From the NCBI GenBank assembly GCA_024233215.1, contig JACKPW010000022.1:36495-100494 (forward strand): DNA of 64,000 nt, read 5' to 3'. The notes beneath the pieces are model-generated. The model had not been told where the DNA came from. It worked only from the letters and a program-made list of their open reading frames with translations, and ran no database searches. This DNA comes from Verrucomicrobiales bacterium (GTDB taxonomy: Bacteria; Verrucomicrobiota; Verrucomicrobiia; Limisphaerales; J093). Shown in pieces: positions 8,508 through 18,552 of the stretch. The translations under genes were made by a program, and so were the position numbers. Positions within the stretch are counted from its first letter, which is position 1. The number at the start of each line of letters is the position of its first letter.

Positions 8508-11500
8508 TCAGGGACTCCGTACCCGGAAGAAAAGTGCCGGATTGGGATGTTCTGGCAAGGTGGCGAACTCCCATGCGGCGGAGGTGCGTGAGCCCGGCTG
8601 TCCGGCTACGGGCACCCCGACCGCTACCCAGGGATCCCCCAGGGCTTCGGTGACCTCCAGCCGGTAGCTCTGCCCAGGCACGCTGCGCCAGGTCAATTGG
8701 AGCAGGCTACCCTCGCTGACACACTCCTCGATGCGGATGAAGTCCCAACCCGGCGGCGGGGCCATGCTCAGTGAGACGTCGTCCACACGCCAATGACCCG
8801 ATTCCACCCCGGAGGCGACGACCTGCCGCCAGCGCATCCGGACATTCCGGCCGGCCAGACCCGCGGCGTCCAGGGCGAGAACCACCGACTCGAACTCGTT
8901 CGAGTTGCTACCGCTCCAGAGCCAGCGTTCGCTCAGCGGATGATCCGCCGTGGTCGGCATGGCCAGCGGGTAGTCCCCCGCAACGAACCGGTTGTCCGGC
9001 TCCCCTCCCAGCACGTCCCACCAGGAACCGTCGTCCACCTGCAATTCCAGCACGCCGCCGTCGATCGGGCTGGGAAGCAGATCACTCCACTCATGCTCCT
9101 GATGGAACTCGAGTCGCAACTGCCGGGCCTCGGCGGGAATGGTGATCCGGGGCGAAACCGCGCTGGCATCGGAAAGGGCGGTCGTTCCCACGGCAGTCAA
9201 CGCGTGAACCGCCGAATGGTTCGGGCCTTCCAGGATCTGCCAGGTGGCGGTGCCCGCATCGGCAACGAATGTCCAGGCGCCGCTTTCGGTTTCACAATCG
9301 TCGCGCCACAACCCTCCGGCCTGGACGATCTCAAAAGTCTCCGCGCGGGTTCCCCCGCGTCCGTCATCGGCCTGGATCCGCACCCGGTAAACGGAGTGCT
9401 GGGAGAAATCGGCCGATACAGCCGTGACCAGGGCCTGGCCCTGGATGGCGAAGGCATCGTTGTCGGTGTCCCCTTCGCCGGGAACGAACGAGAAGGTGTG
9501 CGCGTCCCCCAGGTCGATGTCCCGGGCCGTGAGCAGCCCCACGGTGGTCCCGGGTTCGGCGCCGTCCAGCAGGCAGGATAAGTTGAGCGTGATGCCCAAT
9601 GGTGGCGTATTGTCCTCCACGTTGCCGACCGCGACGATCAGAATCCGCGTGAATTGCCCGCCGTGTCCATCGTCCACACGTACGCGGATACTACAGTACT
9701 GTTGGGTCTCGAAGTCCAGGGGGGCGGTGGTCCGGAGGATGGCCCCCTGGATCTCAAATCCCGCGTTGTCATCGTCGCCCTCCCCGTTCACCAGGGCGAA
9801 CGCGTGGGTTTCCCCCAAGTCCGGGTCCACCGCGGCGAGTTCGCCAACGATCGTTCCGGCCGGCTCGTTCTCCGCGACCCGGGACGGGTCGAGAAGGATG
9901 TCGCTGGGGGCGGTGTCGGGTTCGTCCGCCACATTGATGGCGAGGGCGGTGGCAAAGGAGGCGCCGGCTTTGTCGCGCGCTCGAATGCGCACCGAGTAGC
10001 TCGGTTGAAGCTCACGATCCAGAACCACGGCCGTTAGAATCGCATTGGAGGAAATAGTGAAGGCTGCGTTGCCGGTGTCGCCGTCTCCCGCGACGAACGC
10101 GAAGGTATGGGTATCGGTGGGGTTCGGATCGCTGGCCGTCAGTCGTCCCACCAGCGTTCCTATCGGCTGATTCTCCAGCACGGTGGATTGATCCAGGTTG
10201 ATCGCGGTGGGCGCCCGGTTGGCTTGCACCACGAGCTGGCTGACCCAGCGTTCGTTCCGGCTGTAAGGGGTCTGTCCGCCCGTTTCGACAACGATGGCCA
10301 GGCCGCCATCCGTCCCGCGCGTCTGGTCCCAGGCGCGCACCAGGATCCCGTTGGTGATGCTGCCAAAGAACTCCACATCCGGGACGAACCGCAATTTCAC
10401 GTCGGGGCCAAGGAGGCGCGAATAGATCCCTCGTGGCAGTTCGAGTTCGGTCCAACTGCGACCCCCGTCGCGGGAATACTGCCAACTGCCCGGCTGGGAG
10501 TTGATTGAACTGAACACGATTCCGCAGACATCCCCGTCCGCGTCACTCACCAACCCCGCGAGCAGGTTCGAGATGGTTGTGCCAGTCGGCGCGAAGTCGT
10601 TCTCAAGGATCATCGGCAGGGCGAGCGTGCCGATCTTGGAAAGCACCGGGGCCGTGTTGACCTCCGCCACCTTAACTCCCACCTGCCCGGTGCCGCTGCT
10701 GAAAGGCGTGCTGCCTCCGGTGGCGGATAGGCCGGCAGTCAAACCATTGGTACCCGAGCTTCGGTCCCACGCCCGAAACGACAGGCCGTTGGTGACAGTT
10801 CCCGAGTAGTCGGCGGACGGCACGAACCGCAGGCGGGCCGTGGGCGCCAGCAGGCGGGCTTCCTTGACAGACACCGAGCTCAGCGGCACCCAGGGAAGTT
10901 TCTTCGCGATGTTACACTGCCACTCGCCATGGCTTGCATCCTGCGCGTAGATCGCCATGCCACACTCTTGTCTGTCCTCATCGGTCACCAAGGACGCAAG
11001 CAAACTCGCCACGCTGTCCCCGGCGGGGTCGGTTTCATCCTCTTGAATCGTGGTCAAGAATGGATGGGCGGGCGAGGCCAGCACGGGCGCCCGGTTCGCG
11101 TCGCGGGACACGGTGATCGGCGCGGGCTCGATCCCCGAGCTGAACGCCGTGTTGCCGCCGTAATCCGACGCATCAACCTTGGAACCCTCCGTGCCGCTGG
11201 TCTGGTCCCAGGCCCGGTAGATCGCCGCGACCAACACCGAGCCCGTGTAATCCACCAGCGGCACCAGGCGCAGCCGGGCCTCAGGGCCCAGCAGTAACGC
11301 GGAGTTCATAGAAACGGCCCCCGCGTTGCTCCAACTCGCGCCGTTGTCCAGCGAGAACTGCCACACCCCGCAACTGGTATCGACCTGCATCAACGCAATG
11401 CCGCACGCATCGCCGTCGTAGTCCTCCACCCAATCCTGAAGGAGATCGGCCACTGACGTCCCCGGGTTGGCCGTGGCATTGCGGGAGATCGTTTGAAACG

Positions 11501-14500
11501 ACGGGTCTCCGAACATGTCGAGCAACGGCGCGTGGTTCACGATCGGGGTCACCGCCACGCCGGCGGCGCCGGAATTCGCACTGAACGCCGTCCCGGCCTG
11601 CGTGTCCGCCGTGCCGTACCCGGTGCCCGCGCTCTGGTCCCAGGCCACGAAATGCAGCCCCTCGGTAATCGTGCCACTAAAGCCCGCGTCCGGAACAAAG
11701 CGGAGGCGCGCGGCCGGGGGCAGCAGGCGGGCGAGGTTGTATCGCACTCCGGTTAGCGGCCGCCAGGTGACCGCATTGTCCGGCGAATACTGCCACACAC
11801 CTTGCGTTTCGATCACCGCGATCACCGCGATGCCACATGTATCGCCATCCACGTCCTGCACAATGCCCTGGACGAGGTTGGATACTACGCCGCCCCGGTT
11901 GTACTGGCTCAGGATGTCCCCGTAAATCGACGGGAGTTGCGGATCACCGTCAGGATCCAGCGTCGGAGGATCGTTCGCCGGCTCCACCAGCCAGTCCCAC
12001 GACTCCGAGTGTTCGCTGTACGAGGTGTTGCCACCGGTCGCCGCGGCACTCGCCAGGGCGCCGGCGGTCCCGCTGGTCTGGTCCCACGCGCGGAAGGTAA
12101 TGCCGGGCTCCACCAAGCCGTTGAAGTTAAGGTTGGGCACAAAGCGAATCCGCGCGTCGGGTACGAGGAGCCGGGCGCTGGCTTCGGTGACGCCCTGGAG
12201 ACTCAGCCAATCGGATCCGTTCTGGGAATACTGCCACTGCCCCTGCGCGCCGTTGGCCGCGATTACGGCCATGCCGCAGGCGTCACCATCGGCATCGGAC
12301 ACGCCCGCCAGCGCCAGCACACTCCCAACCCGGGCGCTGGGCAGTGAGATGATGGAAGCGTCCTCCGCCGAACGCGTGTAGGAGATGCCAGTGATCGGGT
12401 TGATCTCCGGCGCCCGATTGTTACCTCGTCCGAAGACATAAACCGCGCCGGCATTCCAGGCGATCTCATCGTCTCCCGGAGCGCCCACCGCCAGCACACG
12501 GTTGTCCAGACTAAGACCCTGGCCAAACCACGAAAGCGGGCGCGCATCCGGTGCCATCACCCGGTTCACCTGACCCCACCGATCAGCTCCTCCCTGGTTT
12601 CTGGAGAAGACATAGGCCATGCCGGTCCATCCTTCCCGGGCCGCCGCGCCCGCAACCAGCGTGTCCCCGTCCAGGGTTAGAACGCTTCCGAAAGCCGTGC
12701 CGAAATAACCTTCGTTGGGGACTACCTCCCGGACCAGTCCCCACTGGTCGGCACCACCGGCGTTCCGCTGATAGATGAACACCGAATCCTCGCTCTGCGA
12801 TGGCGGGCGATCGTCCGAGGGATGAAACGGCAGATCACAGTAGTATTCCCAAAAGTGCGTTAGAGGTCCCACGGCGAGCGTGTCGCCACAAAGTACCACC
12901 GCCCCACCAAATCCCTCGGCGCGGGTGCCCGGTGGCGCGTGCAACACAACCACCCGCCCCCAGTTGTCCCGCCCACCATGATTTCGCGCGTGGAGATGCA
13001 CCTCGTTGCGGCTCGCCAAGCCGATCGCCAGGTAATTCCCTGAGAGCGCCACGGGCTCCCACTCGTCCCAGAGCTCAAACCGCTTGAGATAGGTCCACGC
13101 GCTGGATTGCCCCCCAGAGTCCCGGCTGTAGATGTAGACATTGCCGCCGTTGTTCTCCCCACGGAAGTTATCCTCGTAGTTCCCGGAAGATCCCAGCACG
13201 ATCGTGTCCGCATCCGCGTCGAGATACAGTCCGACCAGTTCCTCGTTGTGCCGGTTGTGCTGATTAAGTCGCTGGGCCTCCCCCCATCCATCCATCCCGT
13301 CCTGATTGCGCTCGTGGACGTAAGTCATGCCCTGGCTCGAGTCTCCATCAAGGGGTTCCCCGGCAATGAGCGTCTCACCTGAGATGCCCACTCCCCATCC
13401 TCTGAACCCATCCCCCTCAGCCCTTGATGGCAACTCCTTTAGCATGGTCCAGGTCTGCGCCCCTCCTGGCCGGGAGCGCCGATAGACCGACACGCTTGAA
13501 TGATGCTCGCCAAACCAGAGGGTGTTCCGGGCCGAGCCACCCACGAGGTGCGCTCCCTCGACCGCCACCGACATCCCGAAGTTGTCGCCTTGTGACGAGA
13601 ACTCCGGGCTGCTGTGAAAGAGCTTTTGATCGAGAAACCACCGATTGCCAGTCCAGGTCAGCAGCCGGGCCGACCCCGAGGCTTCTCCCAGGGGATCGTC
13701 CCCTGGAGCCCCAACGAGCGCACGGTGCCGATCCAGCGCCAAGGCCGCGCCAAAACCGTCTCCAACCGCGCCTCCGGAAGGCGTCACCCGGGTCTCAAAG
13801 CCCCAGTTGCCATATCCCCCTTCGTCGCGGCCAAAGACATAAACCGCCCCGGTGTTGAGGCCATCAGACGCCGCATTCCAAGCCCCCACCAGGGCGCGGT
13901 CCGCATCCACTGCCACGGCCGCACCGAACGCCGGCGCGCCGGAGGCCGAACCCGTCAGCGTCTTGATCAACCCCCAGCCGTCGGCGCCGTTCTGATTGCG
14001 CTCATGCAGGTAGGCGCGGCCGTACGAAGCCGCCTCAGTCGCCCCCACCAAGACCAGCGGCCCCCTGATGGCGACGGCCCGGCCGAAATGGTCCTGGGCT
14101 GCGCCGCCACGCAGTTTCCGCACCAAGCCCCAATCGCCCAGGCCGCCCTGGTCACGTCCGAAGATGAAGGCCGCTCCGGCATCGCCACCCTGTTCGTTGT
14201 CATCCAGCGGTGACCCGACGACCACCCGGCCGCCGTCCACGGCAACCGCCGCACCAAACTGATCCCCCACGGCCGGGTCTGGTGCCGTCAGCCTTGCCAC
14301 CTCTCCAAACCAAGTCGTGCCGCGGTTCCGATGGAATAGGTACACTGCCCCGGCGCCGCCTTGGTCGCCGGACGTCCCAACCGCCAAAAGGTTGTGATCC
14401 AGGCTCACCGAGGAACCGAAATGGTCCCCCGCGCTCAAGCCGCTGCCACGTAATATGCACAGCAATCCCCAATTGTCTGCCCCGCCGATATTCCGCTCGA

Positions 14501-14939
14501 AGATGTAAACCTCTCCGGCGTCCGTCCCCCACTCGTCCCGGTCAGGCGCCCCGACCACCAGCGTGTCCCCGCTCAGGCTCACGGAATAGCCAAAACGATC
14601 TCCCGGCTGACCGTCCGAAGCATACACCCGCCGCAACTGCTCCCACTGATCGGGGCCGCCTTGATTCTGCGCGTAGAGGAAGACGGCTCCCTTCTCCGAC
14701 TGCGCTCCCGAGGCTCCGGCCGCGGCCAGGCCGCCACTGATCGACACCGCGGCCCCAAGATGGTCGTTCGCTGCCCCGCTGTTTGCGGTGAGGTTCCGGC
14801 TTTCCGACAACAACAGCGGGCCGCCCTGGCCCAGCGCCCCTGACGATAGCAGGTGCGACAGGGCCACGAGTGGGAGCACTCGGGGCCAGGCCGGTTTCGA
14901 GCAGCGGGAGCAGGCGTGGGGGTAGCGCAGTTTCGACAT
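8508..14939 (-). CDS. Giant secreted FG-GAP / cadherin-like repeat protein
   Basis: The reading frame is open from 15038; the start at 14939 (MSKLRYPHACSRC) puts a basic n-region directly before a hydrophobic core ending GALGQ, so secretion is likely. The first third (about 14800-12430) is a chain of FG-GAP/integrin-alpha-like blades with phrases like GDRFGYSVSLSGDTLVVGAP. At 12425-10215 there are five copies of a repeat of about 140 residues (W.YS..G..W, ARLL.P.ARLRFVP, RAWDQTSGT), each with one conserved Cys in CGI/CGM. At about 10215-9290 come three cadherin-like repeats (ENQPIGTLVGRLTASDPNP). The C-terminus (PGQSYRLEVTEALGDPWVAV ... FFRVRSP) is the YRL..S..L..W...FYR domain seen in neighbouring secreted proteins. 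It probably acts as a surface adhesin or matrix protein. Its stop lies 16 bases from the convergent response-regulator gene. Confidence 0.85.
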   Translation of the reverse strand: MSKLRYPHACSRCSKPAWPRVLPLVALSHLLSSGALGQGGPLLLSESRNLTANSGAANDHLGAAVSISGGLAAAGASGAQSEKGAVFLYAQNQGGPDQWEQLRRVYASDGQPGDRFGYSVSLSGDTLVVGAPDRDEWGTDAGEVYIFERNIGGADNWGLLCILRGSGLSAGDHFGSSVSLDHNLLAVGTSGDQGGAGAVYLFHRNRGTTWFGEVARLTAPDPAVGDQFGAAVAVDGGRVVVGSPLDDNEQGGDAGAAFIFGRDQGGLGDWGLVRKLRGGAAQDHFGRAVAIRGPLVLVGATEAASYGRAYLHERNQNGADGWGLIKTLTGSASGAPAFGAAVAVDADRALVGAWNAASDGLNTGAVYVFGRDEGGYGNWGFETRVTPSGGAVGDGFGAALALDRHRALVGAPGDDPLGEASGSARLLTWTGNRWFLDQKLFHSSPEFSSQGDNFGMSVAVEGAHLVGGSARNTLWFGEHHSSVSVYRRSRPGGAQTWTMLKELPSRAEGDGFRGWGVGISGETLIAGEPLDGDSSQGMTYVHERNQDGMDGWGEAQRLNQHNRHNEELVGLYLDADADTIVLGSSGNYEDNFRGENNGGNVYIYSRDSGGQSSAWTYLKRFELWDEWEPVALSGNYLAIGLASRNEVHLHARNHGGRDNWGRVVVLHAPPGTRAEGFGGAVVLCGDTLAVGPLTHFWEYYCDLPFHPSDDRPPSQSEDSVFIYQRNAGGADQWGLVREVVPNEGYFGTAFGSVLTLDGDTLVAGAAAREGWTGMAYVFSRNQGGADRWGQVNRVMAPDARPLSWFGQGLSLDNRVLAVGAPGDDEIAWNAGAVYVFGRGNNRAPEINPITGISYTRSAEDASIISLPSARVGSVLALAGVSDADGDACGMAVIAANGAQGQWQYSQNGSDWLSLQGVTEASARLLVPDARIRFVPNLNFNGLVEPGITFRAWDQTSGTAGALASAAATGGNTSYSEHSESWDWLVEPANDPPTLDPDGDPQLPSIYGDILSQYNRGGVVSNLVQGIVQDVDGDTCGIAVIAVIETQGVWQYSPDNAVTWRPLTGVRYNLARLLPPAARLRFVPDAGFSGTITEGLHFVAWDQSAGTGYGTADTQAGTAFSANSGAAGVAVTPIVNHAPLLDMFGDPSFQTISRNATANPGTSVADLLQDWVEDYDGDACGIALMQVDTSCGVWQFSLDNGASWSNAGAVSMNSALLLGPEARLRLVPLVDYTGSVLVAAIYRAWDQTSGTEGSKVDASDYGGNTAFSSGIEPAPITVSRDANRAPVLASPAHPFLTTIQEDETDPAGDSVASLLASLVTDEDRQECGMAIYAQDASHGEWQCNIAKKLPWVPLSSVSVKEARLLAPTARLRFVPSADYSGTVTNGLSFRAWDRSSGTNGLTAGLSATGGSTPFSSGTGQVGVKVAEVNTAPVLSKIGTLALPMILENDFAPTGTTISNLLAGLVSDADGDVCGIVFSSINSQPGSWQYSRDGGRSWTELELPRGIYSRLLGPDVKLRFVPDVEFFGSITNGILVRAWDQTRGTDGGLAIVVETGGQTPYSRNERWVSQLVVQANRAPTAINLDQSTVLENQPIGTLVGRLTASDPNPTDTHTFAFVAGDGDTGNAAFTISSNAILTAVVLDRELQPSYSVRIRARDKAGASFATALAINVADEPDTAPSDILLDPSRVAENEPAGTIVGELAAVDPDLGETHAFALVNGEGDDDNAGFEIQGAILRTTAPLDFETQQYCSIRVRVDDGHGGQFTRILIVAVGNVEDNTPPLGITLNLSCLLDGAEPGTTVGLLTARDIDLGDAHTFSFVPGEGDTDNDAFAIQGQALVTAVSADFSQHSVYRVRIQADDGRGGTRAETFEIVQAGGLWRDDCETESGAWTFVADAGTATWQILEGPNHSAVHALTAVGTTALSDASAVSPRITIPAEARQLRLEFHQEHEWSDLLPSPIDGGVLELQVDDGSWWDVLGGEPDNRFVAGDYPLAMPTTADHPLSERWLWSGSNSNEFESVVLALDAAGLAGRNVRMRWRQVVASGVESGHWRVDDVSLSMAPPPGWDFIRIEECVSEGSLLQLTWRSVPGQSYRLEVTEALGDPWVAVGVPVAGQPGSRTSAAWEFATLPEHPNPALFFRVRSP

Positions 14940-15254
14940 GCACTTCGTCAGATCCACGGAGCCGGTCCGGCGCTCGGGCGAGAGTCTGTCCTTCATGCGA
15001 CTCATGATGGGGTCGAGACAACGCAAGACGATGGGCAACCGGCGCCCATCTGCTGTCTACGCAGCCCTCTGTGTCCGGCTTAAGTCTTCTGCGGCGGTTA
15101 CCTGCTGGCAACTGCAGTCTCGGGACTCCTGATCCCGTGGAAATGGCCTGAACCCCCTCCGGACCCCACCGCGGCGCGATCTGCAACGACAACCTGATGA
15201 TAATGAGTGTCTGGGTTGCTGTAGTGATGTCAGGAATCTTCCACGCCAACTGGT

Positions 15255-15380
15255 TCAAACCCGGGGGGTCTCAGGAGTCCTGAGTTTCGGGAATCCGGCG
15301 TCATCGGTCCACAGGGCGAACACCTCTCCGTCGGTGTCCAGGGAGAAGGAGCCCAGCCACCACCCAAAATCACCCCTCAT
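15255..15380 (-). CDS. Small coding remnant of unknown family
   Basis: A 41-codon frame begins at an ATG at 15380 preceded by GGGGAGGAGGCC, which would serve as a ribosome binding site. It reads MRGDFGWWLGSFSLDTDGEV then FALWTDDAGFPKL. The composition (W, D, G and F in alternating strand-like order) is protein-like, unlike the Arg/Pro-rich shadow frames around it. The frame is also open upstream, so it may be the 3' end of a longer lost gene, possibly an immunity-type or other small beta-rich protein. Family unrecognised. Confidence 0.3.
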   Translation of the reverse strand: MRGDFGWWLGSFSLDTDGEVFALWTDDAGFPKLRTPETPRV

Positions 15381-15779
15381 GGCCTCCTCCCCAATGGACC
15401 CTCTGTAGTGCCGACCTTTTGAATGCCTTCGTTCTGTTCCAAGCAGTTACGCGGCGATATACCCCCCAATCCGCGAAGTCGGGCTAACCGAGCTGCAATT
15501 CGAGCGCCCAGACCAGTGCCCGGACCTCGAGTCCTGCGAGTGACCTCACACTAATAGGCGTGGTGTGGGTGCTTCTACGAGCCTGGCGCCTTCAGGCTTG
15601 TGGAGCGCAACAGGTTATGCTAGTTGGTTTCCTTCAGCACGAAAGCCTGCGTCTCTGCCATGTGAAGAGGGACGCTCCTTTGGAAAGTGCAGGAATCTCG
15701 AGTTGGAGCGGCATCGGGCCCTGGGGGCATATGCAAATCACAAGTGCGAGAACCGAGATCGGTAGCAGGGAGCACCTGG
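15381..15779. other. Intergenic stretch without a recognisable gene
   Basis: About 400 bases between the small remnant and the membrane-protein gene at 15780. Short frames are present on both strands but none has a recognisable domain or a ribosome binding site. It may be part of the decayed region that continues to 19 kb. Confidence 0.4.
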
Positions 15780-16427
15780 ATGATGGAACGACCCAACAAA
15801 ACAGATCGACTGGTAACCAAGAGGCCGCGGTTGCTGGTTGCGATGGTCGTCGTTATTGTGATCGTAGCGGCAGTGCTCTTACGCGGCCGTCCCGACACAG
15901 ACATCACAGTAACGTTTCAACATTTCATCGATCCGCCGGGCTATGGACGAATGGCCCTGTTCGCTGTCACAAACCGTGGAAGTCAAATAATTGAGTTCGA
16001 GGGGAGTTACTGTGAGCAGAGGACCGACAAAGCGTGGCGAAAGTACACTGCTGGTGTAACGACGACAAACGGAGCCGCGAGAAACTCGGGGAGACGCGCC
16101 TTTTCTCAGAAGTTCTGGTTCGCCGGCGACACGTGGGATTCATTCGGGGCTCTTAAACCCGGTGCGAGTGCGAATGTCGCAGCAGCAGTCCCGGACGTGT
16201 TGAGCCACAACTGGAGAGGCGCAGTAATTATTGTCAGGCGGCGCAGCAAACTGGAGGAACTGCAGTTCCATTTGTCGCATAACTGGAATGCGGTGTTGGG
16301 AAAGCGGGCTTTACCCGGTTTCGATGCCTACGTTCCGATGGGAACGAACATCTCCTACAGTGATAGCTTTACCGCCGAATTCGACCCAGGCAGGCCTCCT
16401 TCGTCCCTGGAAAGGGCTCAACCTTGA
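15780..16427 (+). CDS. Single-pass membrane protein of unknown function
   Basis: Start at the ATG at 15780, chosen because CAGGGAG lies about 8 bases upstream; the open frame extends back to 15687. The 215-residue product has one N-terminal membrane anchor (LLVAMVVVIVIVAAVLL, about residues 18-35) after a basic segment (TKRPR), so the bulk is predicted outside the cytoplasm. The soluble part is beta-rich (ITVTFQHFIDPPGYGRMALF, VTNRGSQIIEFEGSYC) and ends with a flexible Pro/Ser tail. No family recognised. It stands alone among decayed phage fragments. Confidence 0.6.
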   Translation: MMERPNKTDRLVTKRPRLLVAMVVVIVIVAAVLLRGRPDTDITVTFQHFIDPPGYGRMALFAVTNRGSQIIEFEGSYCEQRTDKAWRKYTAGVTTTNGAARNSGRRAFSQKFWFAGDTWDSFGALKPGASANVAAAVPDVLSHNWRGAVIIVRRRSKLEELQFHLSHNWNAVLGKRALPGFDAYVPMGTNISYSDSFTAEFDPGRPPSSLERAQP

Positions 16428-16563
16428 AGGTCATCATGTAAGAAGCAACCGAGGGTTCGGACACACGACGATTCAGCCGAGACCGCCAAACTAACCGATG
16501 CATATGAGCCAACGTCCTGTCCTGTGCAGTCAGACGATTCTGGTTCGTCGGACGTTGCATTCG

Positions 16564-16947
16564 CTACGTGTGCCCAGTTCCGGTAGCGGTCAGTGATCTT
16601 GGTGGGCGTTGGTCGCGCCGGCTGAAGCCCCCTTCAGCACCCCTGAAATCACCGCCCCCACGGCGATCATCAGCTCGCAGTCGAGGTAGTGGTTGTCCCG
16701 TCGCTTCTGGACCCACAGCACCTTGATACGGCCTCGCGAGTCCTCCCGTTCCTCCCGGACCTCCGCCGTCATCTGCTGCAGGTAATCCCGCCCGACCTTC
16801 CCCGAGCGTCTCGGGGACGAACGTGAACATCGGCTCGATGTCCCCGCCCACGCGCATCGCATCGACCGCCGCCAGGAACTCTTCGACGATGGACCGCCAT
16901 TCAATCCAGTGCGGCAGGAGCGCATTCCAGGTGTAGCTCAACCGCAC
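16564..16947 (-). pseudogene. Remnant of phage terminase large subunit (GpA type)
   Basis: Two adjoining minus-strand frames carry two separate parts of a GpA-type packaging ATPase/nuclease. The first, near 16940-16810, reads VRLSYTWNALLPHWIEW, SIVEEFLAAVDAM, GDIEPMFTFV, matching the family's 'LSYhwnaL.sp...W..iv..F..a' segment between the ATPase and nuclease domains. The second, about 16800-16630, reads YLQQMTAEVREE and VLWVQKRRDNHYLDCELM, the end of the nuclease domain (RRDNHYLDCE). In intact proteins these are separated by roughly 200 residues, so the gene has an internal deletion as well as a frame change. Recognition is from memory of the family. Confidence 0.65.
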
Positions 16948-17238
16948 CCACGATCACCGTCTGGAAACGACGCCGTTCTTCTTTCCCATTGCGTTTCCGG
17001 CCGATCTGGAACCCGGGGCTGTCTTCACAACGCTTTCGGTGGGTCAGCCAGATTGCTACTACGGCGTGGGGACGTCGACGGATTGCAGAACCCGGCACCT
17101 GCTCGAATCGTGTGCATCGCCAGAAGGGCGGATCGCGGTCTCGGTGCCTAACACCTCCGGCAATGCCTCAGCGTTCGTCCGGGCATCGATTGCCGCGCCG
17201 TAACGACCCGCGTCTGCAGCGCGGCACGCCGCCCCCAT
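16948..17238. other. Decayed sequence upstream of the terminase remnant
   Basis: About 290 bases that probably belonged to the same phage gene on the minus strand, but no frame stays open and no motif could be identified. Confidence 0.3.
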
Positions 17239-17637
17239 TCACACCTTCGCGTAACCGGCCTTTGTCCACAGGCTTGCCAGAACCGGATCCTCACGGAGCC
17301 GCAGCCGGAAACCATCGGTACTGTCCCGGCTCAATGCCTGGCCAAGCCAGTCCTGCGCGTAGTCCTGTCGTCCTACGCGCACGCAGCAGCGGGCCAGCGC
17401 CACAAATAGGCCGGCATCAGCATGCTGCCAGTCCGTCAAGGCCTCGCCCAGAACCAGTGCTGCCTCCGGATTGCCCGAGAATTCGTAGATCTCCACCCGC
17501 AACCGGAGCACCTCCGATCGCACCCGGCAGCAGGGGCTGATTTCCTCGAGTTCCTCCTTGCTGCGTTCCCACTCCCCCGACTGCAGCCAGTTCTTGGCAG
17601 CGGCCAGATGTGTTCTGTCCTCGAGCGTGAAAAGCAT
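17239..17637 (-). CDS. Small TPR-like protein
   Basis: A 132-residue, mostly helical protein. The pattern NWLQSGEWERSKEELEEI, VLRLRVEIYEFSGNPEAALV, AGLFVALARCCVRVGRQDYA gives about three helix-turn-helix units with Ala/Gly at the packing positions, as in tetratricopeptide repeats. The end (REDPVLASLWTKAGYAKV) resembles the common 'D..L..L' TPR C-terminus of small bacterial scaffold proteins. There is no signal peptide, so it is cytoplasmic. Similar short TPR proteins are often encoded beside phage or DUF genes in this phylum. It lies between two decayed phage fragments and its function is unknown. Confidence 0.65.
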   Translation of the reverse strand: MLFTLEDRTHLAAAKNWLQSGEWERSKEELEEISPCCRVRSEVLRLRVEIYEFSGNPEAALVLGEALTDWQHADAGLFVALARCCVRVGRQDYAQDWLGQALSRDSTDGFRLRLREDPVLASLWTKAGYAKV

Positions 17638-17756
17638 GGCGAATAGTCTGCCTCAGCCACGGCCCCGCCGCCACCCTGACTTATTCACATCCTTACGGTC
17701 ATGGTGGGACGGAAACCCCGAGACGCTTGGACCCGCAATTGCAACCTCAGCAGCGG

Positions 17757-18103
17757 TCAATCATCTGCCCGCGTTGACGCCACCCCTTCCTTCAGCAACT
17801 CCAACTGGTCCAGAATGCCCGCTCCCCTGCTCCCGCAGCCGCCGTTCTCTCGCCGAGGCCGGCGCGCCACCAGCGACGGCGCCAGCAGATGGATCTGGGG
17901 TACCTGCTTGCGGATCGCGCGGCCCAGCGCGGCTCCGAGCCCCGGACGGCTTCCGCGGACAACCGCTCCCTCTTCAACTGCCGGACCACCAAGGCCAGCC
18001 GGGCGTTCTTCAGCGCCACCCATTCGCCCCGGACCCGTTCATACCCAGGCGACACCGGCTGGCCTAGCATTTGGTGGCAAGACACAGACCGAGGAGGTCC
18101 CAC
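17757..18103 (-). pseudogene. Frameshifted phage-like gene, possible small terminase
   Basis: Two overlapping minus-strand frames together make one plausible protein. The first gives YERVRGEWVALKNARLALVV and RQLKRERLSAEAVRG; the second continues LGAALGRAIRKQVPQIHLLA then LLKEGVASTRADD. One indel at about 17930-17950 would join them. Helix-rich composition, size (about 110 residues) and position upstream of the GpA remnant on the same strand suggest a small terminase (Nu1-like) subunit, but I see no decisive motif. Confidence 0.35.
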
Positions 18104-18135
18104 GACCCGTCAGGGCAGTGGAACAGAGACTCGAC

Positions 18136-18552
18136 TTAATCCTTGCCGGACTTCTTGGGGGCTGGAGCAGTGGAGACTATGCAGGAGGGGGCGAATTCGC
18201 TGCCGTCCAGCAGCAGCACGGTTAGCTGGAATTCTCCCTCGCTTGCGCCTGCCATAGCAGCCAAGACGTCATCCCTGTCGAATTTCGCCAACAAGTCACC
18301 ACAATCGTCCACAAGAAGCTTCGCCGGTGCGAGAACCGCGGCAGGCTCTTGTGCAGGACTTGCGGTTATTCTAAGAGACACGCCTTCAACGAGTAACAGA
18401 GGCACGTTCGCATGCACCATGATGTACGGTGGACCTTTGCTCGACGTGTTGATCACGTTGGGCGACACAATCATGTCCTTCTCCACAGCCAGAAGCTGCA
18501 GGGAAAGCAGACCGCAAGCCATTCCCCGAAAGACGCGTGTTAGTGTTTTCAT
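18136..18552 (-). CDS. Secreted protein of unknown function
   Basis: The start at 18552 (MKTLTRVFRGMACGLLSLQL) gives a normal signal peptide; the open frame continues to 18807 but that extension is Arg-rich and unlike protein. The mature 115 residues are beta-rich, with SLRITASPAQEPAAVLAPAK and FQLTVLLLDGSEFAPSCIV, and end in a Lys/Ser tail. This may be a small Ig-like or adhesin-type domain. No ribosome binding site is obvious, as is common in this window. Family unrecognised. Confidence 0.55.
   Translation of the reverse strand: MKTLTRVFRGMACGLLSLQLLAVEKDMIVSPNVINTSSKGPPYIMVHANVPLLLVEGVSLRITASPAQEPAAVLAPAKLLVDDCGDLLAKFDRDDVLAAMAGASEGEFQLTVLLLDGSEFAPSCIVSTAPAPKKSGKD

Noticed and set aside
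8508..14939. CRISPR-like or satellite repeats suggested by the repetitive DNA
   Set aside because: The periodicity is explained by protein repeats; the units are far too divergent and long for CRISPR.
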